From Treponema sp. (GTDB lineage Bacteria; Spirochaetota; Spirochaetia; Treponematales; Breznakiellaceae): a stretch of 14,593 bases of DNA. Positions within the stretch are counted from its first letter, which is position 1. The number at the start of each line of letters is the position of its first letter. The notes under the pieces were generated by a model. The model was not told the DNA's origin. It ran no database searches and worked only from the letters and a program-made list of their open reading frames with translations. Shown here piece by piece: positions 1 through 5,292 of the stretch. Where the stretch lies: positions 1-14,593 of the forward strand of contig JAISLX010000011.1 in NCBI GenBank assembly GCA_031277045.1, written 5' to 3'. The position numbers and the translations under genes were made by a program.

Positions 1-24
1 TGCTTGCTTGCTTGCTTGCTTGCT
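1..24. repeat. Tetranucleotide tandem repeat, six visible copies
   Basis: Six perfect copies of TGCT (AGCA on the minus strand) occupy the extreme left edge, so the array may be longer. Read on the minus strand it lies inside an open frame that starts at 61. Perfect tetramer arrays just behind a start codon are typical of slipped-strand contingency loci. A change of one copy shifts the reading frame, because four is not a multiple of three. Confidence 0.85.
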
Positions 25-61
25 GCGTCATGTCTGTGGCAAGGGCCGGTATACCGCTCAT
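1..61 (-). CDS. 5' end of an unidentified gene with a tetramer repeat, partial
   Basis: A minus-strand frame starts at an ATG (61-59) and stays open to the window edge. It reads M-S-G-I-P-A-L-A-T-D-M-T and then enters a Gln/Ala/Ser/Lys-rich stretch encoded by AGCA repeats. A promoter-like sequence lies just upstream, with -35 TTGCGT, a 17-nt spacer and -10 TAGAAT, placing transcription start within a few bases of the ATG. No Shine-Dalgarno is visible. Only about 20 codons can be seen, so no family can be named. The repeat has no stop in any frame, so copy-number change would act through the frame of the sequence beyond the edge. This could also be a non-coding microsatellite; the promoter and start codon argue mildly for a gene. 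Confidence 0.4.
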   Translation of the reverse strand, partial: MSGIPALATDMTQQASKQAS

Positions 62-70
62 AGTATGATC

Positions 71-99
71 ATTCTACCCGAAAGCAAAAAATAACGCAA
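71..99 (-). promoter_or_regulatory. Putative promoter of the left-edge repeat gene
   Basis: On the minus strand TTGCGT (99-94) is followed after exactly 17 nt by TAGAAT (76-71). The -10 matches consensus at five of six positions and the -35 at three of six. The expected start of transcription is about 2 nt before the ATG at 61, giving an almost leaderless message. Confidence 0.4.
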
Positions 100-220
100 G
101 AGGGAAAAACAACGAACAACGAATAATGGGAGTGAGCCGCGGGGGCGATTACGCCGGAGAACAGGCGGGAATTTGGGGCCTTACGCCTTCAAGGGGCCGT
201 GAGGGGCCGCGCACGTCTCC

Positions 221-249
221 TTACAACCCCCGGTCCGCTGTGATACACT
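221..249 (+). promoter_or_regulatory. Weak promoter candidate for the hemerythrin gene
   Basis: TTACAA (221-226), a 17-nt spacer and TACACT (244-249) with a TG one base upstream form an extended -10-like element. Transcription would begin around 256, near the internal ATG at 257. The -35 match is poor, so this rests mainly on the extended -10 and the lack of any Shine-Dalgarno site. Confidence 0.25.
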
Positions 250-250
250 A

Positions 251-709
251 ATGATTATGCCTGGTAAATCAGTAAGTTTTGTCAAATGGAGCAATAAATA
301 CTCGGTGGGGATTCCGCTGATTGACGGCCAGCACAAGGAGCTGATCCGCATTACCAACGAGTTGTACCAGGGATGCCTTGAGGGGGACGCGGCGGCCCGC
401 GATTTTTTCTTTGACGCTATCCACGGGACTATGGACTATGTGAAGTACCACTTTTCCGCGGAAGAAACGATATTGACGAACATCAAATACCCCAGGCTGG
501 CGGAACACAAAAAACACCACGAGGATTTTGTCCTTAAAATGGTGGAGGACGTAAAAAGCTTCCAGCAGGGCAAGAAATTCGTCCCAAATAGCTTTGTCCG
601 TTTCCTGAAGGAGTGGATTCTTTCCCATATTGCCATTGAGGACACTCAATACGCCGCGTACATCATTGACCTTAAAAAGCGGGGGCAGTTGAACGGCGTA
701 CCGGCTTAA
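251..709 (+). CDS. Bacteriohemerythrin
   Basis: The 152-residue product is a single-domain hemerythrin, an oxygen-binding four-helix bundle with a non-haem di-iron site. All expected ligands can be placed: H28 in the IDGQHKEL motif, H67 and E71 in HFSAEE, H86 and H90 in the HKKHH segment, and H126 and D131 in HIAIED. An N-terminal F-V-K-W-x-x-x-Y-x-V-G motif is also typical of the bacterial family. It has no signal peptide or fused signalling domain, so it should be cytoplasmic. In anaerobes such proteins are thought to bind or scavenge O2 or to supply it to other proteins. No Shine-Dalgarno precedes either ATG. The second ATG (257) fits a leaderless message and gives a length closer to relatives. 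It is transcribed alone, convergent with the ThuA gene. Confidence 0.93.
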   Translation: MIMPGKSVSFVKWSNKYSVGIPLIDGQHKELIRITNELYQGCLEGDAAARDFFFDAIHGTMDYVKYHFSAEETILTNIKYPRLAEHKKHHEDFVLKMVEDVKSFQQGKKFVPNSFVRFLKEWILSHIAIEDTQYAAYIIDLKKRGQLNGVPA

Positions 710-724
710 AGCAGGACACGGGGT

Positions 725-767
725 CCGGCTTCGCCGGCGCGAAAAAAGGCGGGGGGCTGTCAGCCCC
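725..767. terminator. Hairpin pair between convergent genes
   Basis: Two short hairpins fill the gap between the hemerythrin and ThuA genes: CCGGC/GCCGG with loop TTC (725-737), and GGGGCT/AGCCCC with loop GTC (753-767), which contains the ThuA stop codon. On the minus strand the second is followed, after five bases, by six T residues (747-742). This is suggestive of a terminator for the ThuA gene but not a canonical one. Confidence 0.4.
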
Positions 768-1539
768 TAGTTACGGGGGTAAAATCCGCCCTGTCCGGGG
801 CGTAAGGTTCCAGCGCGGGGGCGTTGCTGCCGCCCCGGTCCCTTACGCAGTTCCGCTGGACGGGGCAGGCCCATTTAACCGCGTTGGTGATAATAAGCTG
901 TATTTCTTTCTGGTGGTAGACGGGAAAGGTTTCATGGCCGTTTTGCAGGTAAAAGATGTTTCCCTCCCCCCGCCGCCAGGTGCAGCCGGAACGGAACACC
1001 TCTCCCCCCTGAAACCAACTGATAAAAACCTGCTCATCGGGCTGGGGTATGCCGAAGGGTTCGCCGTAGGTTTCATCATGGGGTACGGTAAAGGTCTCGC
1101 CCAGGCCCTGGGCTATGGGGTGGTTTTTTAAGATGGTCCACAGCCGGACCTTCTCGCCGGCCTCCCGCCAGCGGAGGTTGTAGGTATCGGTACCCAGAAG
1201 CATCTGGAAGGGTTTGGACGCGTGGCCGGAGTGGAGAACCACCAGGCCCATGCCGTTTATCACCCGGTTTACCACCGCGGCGGCTACCTTGTCGTCTACT
1301 TCGTGGTGCTTCATGTGGCCCCACCAGATTAACACGTCCGTGTCATCCAAAACCGCCTGGTTCAGGGTTTCCCGGTGATCCGGCAGGGTGGCGCAGCGGA
1401 TGGTTCCGATGGCGCTGTCTTTTTCCAGGAACGCCTTGATGGCGCCGTGTATCCCCTGGGGGTAGATAGCGCGGACCGCTTCTACCGTGGTTTCATGAAG
1501 AAATTCGTTATAGATACTCACATTGATCTTCCGGTCCAT
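760..1539 (-). CDS. ThuA-family protein (trehalose utilisation-like)
   Basis: The 259-residue product matches the ThuA family, which has a class I glutamine-amidotransferase-like fold. Recognisable blocks are I-W-W-G-H-M-K-H-H-E-V (71-81), V-L-H-S-G-H-A-S-K-P-F (101-111) and a C-terminal block around F-Y-L-Q-N-G-H-E-T-F-P-V-Y (196-208). In other bacteria ThuA is linked to oxidation of trehalose or related disaccharides, but the family is broad and often unassigned. There is no sugar-transport or oxidoreductase neighbour here to confirm a substrate. There is no signal peptide. The start is supported by GGAGG (1550-1546) six bases before the ATG. It follows the efflux ATPase on the same strand after a 156-bp gap, so read-through is possible but the function looks unrelated. 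The extra C-terminal tail (about 227-259) is rich in Pro/Arg and not part of the core fold. Confidence 0.8.
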   Translation of the reverse strand: MDRKINVSIYNEFLHETTVEAVRAIYPQGIHGAIKAFLEKDSAIGTIRCATLPDHRETLNQAVLDDTDVLIWWGHMKHHEVDDKVAAAVVNRVINGMGLVVLHSGHASKPFQMLLGTDTYNLRWREAGEKVRLWTILKNHPIAQGLGETFTVPHDETYGEPFGIPQPDEQVFISWFQGGEVFRSGCTWRRGEGNIFYLQNGHETFPVYHQKEIQLIITNAVKWACPVQRNCVRDRGGSNAPALEPYAPDRADFTPVTRG

Positions 1540-1695
1540 TCAATGCCTCCGTTTCGTTTATCGTTCAAATACCGTGATAAAACCATACAGGATATCCGGC
1601 GCCAAAACAAGCAACCCAGAAGATCAGGCGGATGGCGGAAAAGATGCCCCGGCGGAACAAGGGCTGCCTGCCCCAGTTTTCCTCCCCCCGCAAGG

Positions 1696-3810
1696 TTAGA
1701 CGCGCTGGGCCCGCAGGGCATTGAGGATGGCGATACACGACACTCCCACATCGCCAAAAACTGCCGCCCACATCGAGGCCAGCCCCAGCGCCCCCAAAAC
1801 CAGGATGACCCCCTTGAGGGCCAGCGCGAGGGCGATGTTCTGCACGACCACGCGGTGGGTTTTCCGGGCAATGGCCACCGCGTCCGCCAGCCGCGATGGT
1901 TCGTCGGTCATCAGCACGATGTCCGCCGCTTCAATGGCCGCGTCCTGGCCCTTGCCCATAGCGACCCCCACGTCGCTGCGGGCCAAAACCGGGGCGTCGT
2001 TGATGCCGTCACCCACGAACACTATTTCCCCGCCGGCCCCCTTGCCTTTGACTTCGGCGTAGAGGGCCTCCAGTTGGGCAACCTTGTCCTGGGGGAGGAG
2101 TTCCCCGTAGACCCCGTCCAGCCCCAGCGCCGCTGCGGTGTCCTCCGCGGTCCTGGCGTTGTCGCCGGTGAACATGAGGATCCGGCGGATCCCCGCTGCC
2201 CGCAGCCGGCGGATCGCCGCGGCGGCGTCCGCCTTGGGTTCGTCGCCGATCTCAAGATGGCCGGCGTAGACCCCGGCGCGGGCAACGTACACCACGGTTC
2301 CCGGCGACTCGACGGCGGGACAGGGGACGCCGTGTTCTTCCAGCAGCCGCCGGTTGCCGGCCAGGATAGCCGCGCCCCCCGCGCTCAAGCGGACCCCCTG
2401 GCCGGGGATTTCCTGGCGGGAGGCCGCCGCGATCCGGTCAACAGCAAGCCCCCGCTCCCCGGCGGCGTTCCGGATGGACAGGGCAATGGGGTGGTTGGAA
2501 AATTGTTCCGCCGCCGCAGCGCAGCCCAGCACCTCGTCCGCGCTAAAAGGGGCTTTGCTGACGATCCGGGCGACCTTGAAGATCCCCCGCGTCAGGGTTC
2601 CGGTTTTGTCGAAGATCACCGTGCCCGCCCGGTTCAGGGCTTCCAGATAGTTCCCGCCCTTGACGAGTATCCCCCGGCGCGAAGCCCCGCCGATGCCTCC
2701 GAAGAAGCTCAGCGGTACCGATATAACCAGGGCGCAGGGGCAGGACACCACAAGAAAGACCAGCGCCCGGTGGAGCCAGGAGGGGAAGGCTCCGGCAAAA
2801 CCCGCCGCAAAGCCGCCCCCGTAGGCCCCCGCCTGGACCAGGGGCGGTACCAAGGCCAGGAGCAGGGCGACGCCCACTACCGCCGGGGTGTAGTACCGGG
2901 CGAAACGGGTAATAAAATTCTCCACCGGGGCTTTTTTGTTTCCCGCGTCTTCGACCAGGCGCAGGATTTTGGAGGCGGTGGATTCCCCGAATTCCCTGCT
3001 CACCGTCAGGGTAAGAACCCCGGTCTTGTTGATGGAGCCGGACAGCGCCTCGTCCCCCGGCTCCACGTCGCGGGGCAGGGATTCCCCTGTAAGGGCGGAA
3101 CAGTCCAGGGCGGAGCGGCCTTCGGCGATCAGCCCGTCCAGGGGGACCTTTTCCCCCGGTTTCACAAGGATCCGGTCCCCGGGGTGTACGTTCCGGGGAT
3201 CTACCCGGACCAGTTCCGTCCCGCGCATCAGGTTGGCGTAGTCGGGCCGTATATCCATCAGCGCGGTGATGGACGCCCTGGACCGGCGCAGCGCCGTTTC
3301 CTGAAACGCCTCTCCCACCCGGTAGAAGATCATCACAGCCACCGCCTCGGGGTATTCGCCGATACAGAAGGCCCCCAGGGAGGCAATCGCCATCAGGAAG
3401 TTTTCATCAAAAATTTCGCCCTTACGAATATTTTTAAGGGCCCGCAGCAGCACCTTCCCCCCGGTAAGCAGGTACGCCGCGGCGAACAGGCCCAGCGTAA
3501 AGATCCCGCCCTGTGCCGTAAACCAGGCTGCGATGCCGGTCCCCACCCCAAAGCCCGGAACACCCCGGTTTTGCGCGGCCAGGGCGGCGGCAAAAAACAG
3601 AAGCCCCAGGCCGGTGGGCAGAAACAGGGACCGGAGGTTTTCGCTTTCCGCCCGTCCCGCCGCCGCGCCGTGTTCGTGGCACCGGCAGCCCCTGCGCTCT
3701 TCCTCTCCGCACCCTTCCGCCCCGCCCCCGGCCTTGTGTCCGTCTTCCCCTTTCCCGCGAACCCCGGCGGACGGGCCCATGATACGGGCCTGTATGTTCG
3801 GCGCTTCCAT
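1696..3810 (-). CDS. zntA: P1B-type Zn/Cd/Pb-exporting ATPase
   Basis: This 704-residue heavy-metal P-type ATPase pumps metal out of the cytoplasm using ATP. Visible motifs are TGES in the actuator domain (241-244), the intramembrane CPC (357-359), the phosphorylation site DKTGT at D401, the P1B His-Pro pair (H440-P441), and GDGINDAP (600-607). K666 and D687 in the last membrane helices, together with CPC, match the P1B-2 group that exports Zn, Cd and Pb. The usual N-terminal ferredoxin-like metal-binding domain is absent. In its place is a short Gly-rich tail with C34, C42, C44, H45 and H47. The start codon overlaps the arsR stop (TAATG), with GGGAGG seven bases upstream, so the two genes are translationally coupled. 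Induction by zinc or cadmium through the ArsR regulator is expected. The exact metal preference is inferred; cadA would be an equally fair name. Confidence 0.93.
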   Translation of the reverse strand: MEAPNIQARIMGPSAGVRGKGEDGHKAGGGAEGCGEEERRGCRCHEHGAAAGRAESENLRSLFLPTGLGLLFFAAALAAQNRGVPGFGVGTGIAAWFTAQGGIFTLGLFAAAYLLTGGKVLLRALKNIRKGEIFDENFLMAIASLGAFCIGEYPEAVAVMIFYRVGEAFQETALRRSRASITALMDIRPDYANLMRGTELVRVDPRNVHPGDRILVKPGEKVPLDGLIAEGRSALDCSALTGESLPRDVEPGDEALSGSINKTGVLTLTVSREFGESTASKILRLVEDAGNKKAPVENFITRFARYYTPAVVGVALLLALVPPLVQAGAYGGGFAAGFAGAFPSWLHRALVFLVVSCPCALVISVPLSFFGGIGGASRRGILVKGGNYLEALNRAGTVIFDKTGTLTRGIFKVARIVSKAPFSADEVLGCAAAAEQFSNHPIALSIRNAAGERGLAVDRIAAASRQEIPGQGVRLSAGGAAILAGNRRLLEEHGVPCPAVESPGTVVYVARAGVYAGHLEIGDEPKADAAAAIRRLRAAGIRRILMFTGDNARTAEDTAAALGLDGVYGELLPQDKVAQLEALYAEVKGKGAGGEIVFVGDGINDAPVLARSDVGVAMGKGQDAAIEAADIVLMTDEPSRLADAVAIARKTHRVVVQNIALALALKGVILVLGALGLASMWAAVFGDVGVSCIAILNALRAQRV

Positions 3811-4229
3811 TACTCAGCCTCCCGTATCCGCGGGGAACCGCCCGGGGACGGGACCGTAAAACGCCCCTCGCCAACATGGACCAGACCCTGGGAAAAGATG
3901 GTACTCACGTGCTCATCGTCCAGGGAGTAGAACACCTCCTTCCCTTCCCGGCGGTACTTTACCAGTTTGGTCTGCCGCAGGGTCCTAAGCTGGTGGCTGA
4001 TGGCGGATTTGCCCATCCCCAGCAGGGCGGCAATGTCGCAGACACACATCTCCGCGTGGAGCAGGGCGCTGATGATCCGCACCCGCGTGGAATCCCCAAA
4101 AACCTTGAACAGATCCGCCAGGTCCATCAGGGCCTCTTCCGCGGGCATCTTTTCCCGTACCGTCCGCACCACGTCCTCGTGGAGGACCGTGCAGTCAAGG
4201 CGCTCTATGTCGTTATTTTCCGTTTCCAC
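3810..4229 (-). CDS. ArsR/SmtB-family metal-sensing repressor
   Basis: A 139-residue winged-helix repressor that should release DNA when it binds Zn, Cd or a similar ion. The core runs from F-K-V-F-G-D-S-T-R (41-49) through the recognition helix S-A-I-S-H-Q-L-R-T-L (75-84) to the wing. Two known metal sites can be traced: the alpha-3 Cys pair C62-V-C64-D with an N-terminal Cys (C13), as in CadC, and the alpha-5 set D105-x-H107 and H118, as in SmtB/CzrA. The fourth alpha-5 ligand, normally His, is Glu (E121). I chose the GTG at 4229 because GGAGGG lies five bases upstream; an in-frame ATG at 4247 has no Shine-Dalgarno and would add six residues. It overlaps the ATPase gene by one base and probably represses its own operon through the palindrome at 4251-4282. 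Confidence 0.9.
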   Translation of the reverse strand: METENNDIERLDCTVLHEDVVRTVREKMPAEEALMDLADLFKVFGDSTRVRIISALLHAEMCVCDIAALLGMGKSAISHQLRTLRQTKLVKYRREGKEVFYSLDDEHVSTIFSQGLVHVGEGRFTVPSPGGSPRIREAE

Positions 4230-4250
4230 GCTGTCCCTCCGGGTCATTTA

Positions 4251-4282
4251 TTGAACGTATGAATAATAATTCAACTGTTCAA
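4251..4282 (-). promoter_or_regulatory. Candidate ArsR/SmtB operator
   Basis: A 32-bp interrupted palindrome. The outer arms are TTGAAC (4251-4256) and GTTCAA (4277-4282); the inner arms are TGAAT (4260-4264) and ATTCA (4269-4273). The spacers are 3, 4 and 3 bp. TGAA/TTCA half-sites are characteristic of ArsR/SmtB operators. It covers the predicted transcription start of arsR (about 4281), a position that would block transcription. Confidence 0.65.
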
Positions 4283-4287
4283 CTAAA

Positions 4288-4316
4288 AATATAACGCCCC
4301 GGACAAACGATGTCAA
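4288..4316 (-). promoter_or_regulatory. arsR-zntA promoter
   Basis: On the minus strand, TTGACA (4316-4311, a perfect -35) is followed after exactly 17 nt by TATATT (4293-4288). Transcription should begin around 4281, inside the operator palindrome. Confidence 0.7.
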
Positions 4317-4361
4317 TGTTTTCAAGCAGATGTTGTTAAAACCGGAATTTCCGGACAGATC

Positions 4362-4392
4362 CAATATGAAAATAGAAACTATTTTCATATTG
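4362..4392 (+). promoter_or_regulatory. Candidate Zur operator, 14-bp perfect inverted repeat
   Basis: The arms CAATATGAAAATAG (4362-4375) and its exact reverse complement (4379-4392) are separated by AAA. The right arm overlaps the first three bases of the -35 box of the Fur-family gene. The inner half-site TGAAAAT...ATTTTCA resembles the halves of some Fur/Zur boxes, though the spacing is wider than the classic 19-bp box. Autoregulation by the adjacent Fur-family gene is the simplest reading. Confidence 0.6.
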
Positions 4393-4418
4393 ACAGATTC
4401 ACCCGCTTTCGTTATACA
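4390..4418 (+). promoter_or_regulatory. Promoter of the Fur-family/znuA gene cluster
   Basis: TTGACA (4390-4395), a 17-nt spacer and TATACA (4413-4418) form a near-consensus sigma-70-type promoter. Transcription would start around 4424-4426, at the ATG at 4425, so the message would be leaderless. Confidence 0.7.
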
Positions 4419-4424
4419 TGGCCC

Positions 4425-4868
4425 ATGATGCGCAAACGTCCCCAAAACTACCGCACCCGGCAGGGGGAGGATATCCTCAGTTACATACGATCCCTGGACG
4501 GCCGCCACGTAACGGTAAGCGGCATAGCCCGCCACTTTGCCGGCAGGGATGGGTCTATCGGGCAGACCACCATCTACCGGCACCTTGAACGGCTGGCGGC
4601 GGAGGGGACGATCCGGAAGTACGCGCTGGGAGACGGCAAAAGCGCCTGCTATCAGTACGTGGACGACAAAGCGGCCTGCCGGGAACATTTTCACCTGGTA
4701 TGCGAACGCTGCGGCGCCCTTATCCACGTTGACTGCGATCTGCTGGAAGAAATACGGGCCCACCTCCTGTGCGAACACACGTTCCGCGTTGACACGCTTA
4801 AAACCGTTTTTTACGGAACCTGCGGCGGCTGCCTTTCCGCCGGCCCCGCCCCGGAGAACGGCCCATGA
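4425..4868 (+). CDS. Fur-family metalloregulator, probably Zur
   Basis: A 147-residue Fur-superfamily repressor. The N-terminal winged helix includes H-V-T-V-S-G-I-A-R-H-F (28-38) and the recognition segment T-T-I-Y-R-H-L-E-R-L (48-57). The dimerisation domain has H88-F-H90 followed by C93-x-x-C96 and C133-x-x-C136, the two CxxC pairs that hold structural zinc. H101, C104, C116 and H118 are further candidate ligands. A Zur role (repress under zinc-replete conditions) is inferred from its place upstream of a zinc-binding protein and opposite a zinc exporter; PerR or Fur cannot be excluded by sequence alone. The promoter ends six bases before the ATG and there is no Shine-Dalgarno, so translation is probably leaderless. 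It overlaps the next gene by four bases (ATGA). Confidence 0.88.
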   Translation: MMRKRPQNYRTRQGEDILSYIRSLDGRHVTVSGIARHFAGRDGSIGQTTIYRHLERLAAEGTIRKYALGDGKSACYQYVDDKAACREHFHLVCERCGALIHVDCDLLEEIRAHLLCEHTFRVDTLKTVFYGTCGGCLSAGPAPENGP

Positions 4869-5152
4869 AACGCGGTGTCCTGACGGGCCTTGTCCTGTGC
4901 CTGATCCCGGCGATCCTGCTGTCCGGGTTGTTTATCGCGTCCCACACAGATCACGACTGCCGGGGGGAAGAATGTCCCCTGTGCGCCCTGCTCCAGGGGG
5001 CGCTGAATTTTTCCCGGCAGCTTAGACAGGCCCCGGTCTTTCCCGCGTTATTTCCGGGCGCTTTTTTACCGGGCCTTTTTGTTCCGGGGTTCCGCGCCCG
5101 CAGCGCGGTTCCCGCAAGCGCGGTTCGGCTCAAGGTACGGATAAACAGGTGA
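4865..5152 (+). CDS. Small membrane protein with His/Cys metal motif
   Basis: This 95-residue protein starts with a hydrophobic helix (about 5-24) that would act as a signal anchor. Directly after it comes H27-T-D-H30-D-C32-R-G-E-E-C37-P-L-C40, a compact set of two His and three Cys well suited to binding zinc or another soft metal. A second hydrophobic, Pro/Phe-rich stretch (57-75) may be another membrane segment. The tail is basic (R-L-K-V-R-I-N-R). The start overlaps the Fur-family stop (ATGA), so it is translationally coupled to the regulator. I recall similar small proteins next to Fur-family genes in Clostridia, but know no assigned function. Context suggests a membrane metal sensor, chaperone or accessory to zinc uptake; that is inference. 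Confidence 0.75.
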   Translation: MKRGVLTGLVLCLIPAILLSGLFIASHTDHDCRGEECPLCALLQGALNFSRQLRQAPVFPALFPGAFLPGLFVPGFRARSAVPASAVRLKVRINR

Positions 5153-5229
5153 GGCCGCGCCGTTTTTTCGAGGGCGGCTCCAAAATCCGTCTGCGCGGTT
5201 TTGGACGCGGAACACAACAGTTGTCAGGG

Positions 5230-5257
5230 TTGTTTGAAAACTTCGGTTTTCAAACAA
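5230..5257. repeat. Perfect 12-bp hairpin with TTCG loop
   Basis: Left arm TTGTTTGAAAAC (5230-5241), loop TTCG (5242-5245), right arm the exact reverse complement (5246-5257). It sits 35 bp before the znuA start. There is no T-run after it. It closely resembles the hairpin at 8923-8950 in size and in arm ends (TTGTT...AACAA). It might be an mRNA structure in the zur-znuA transcript, or a protein site: its TGAAAA/TTTTCA core is shared with the palindrome at 4362 but with a shorter spacer. Confidence 0.8.
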
Positions 5258-5292
5258 CAAACGCGATTTTAAGAGAACAGGAGTTTACACTG

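Noticed and set aside
1375..3930. 851-codon open frame on the plus strand opposite the ATPase gene
   Set aside because: It is antisense to a fully motif-supported P-type ATPase. Its translation is Gly/Pro/Arg-rich with no domain. It is a shadow caused by G/C-rich third codon positions.
4342..4354. CCGGAATTTCCGG palindrome between the two zinc promoters
   Set aside because: It is symmetric but short, and sits on neither promoter. In this GC-rich DNA it could be chance, so I did not list it as a site.
4248..4778. 176-codon minus-strand frame over the Fur-family gene
   Set aside because: It overlaps the real regulator and both promoters, and has no recognisable motifs.
5149..5292. Longer znuA starting at GTG 5149
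   Set aside because: It would put 48 charged and mixed residues before the signal peptide and read through the hairpin at 5230. The ATG at 5293 has a good AGGAG and begins the signal peptide directly.
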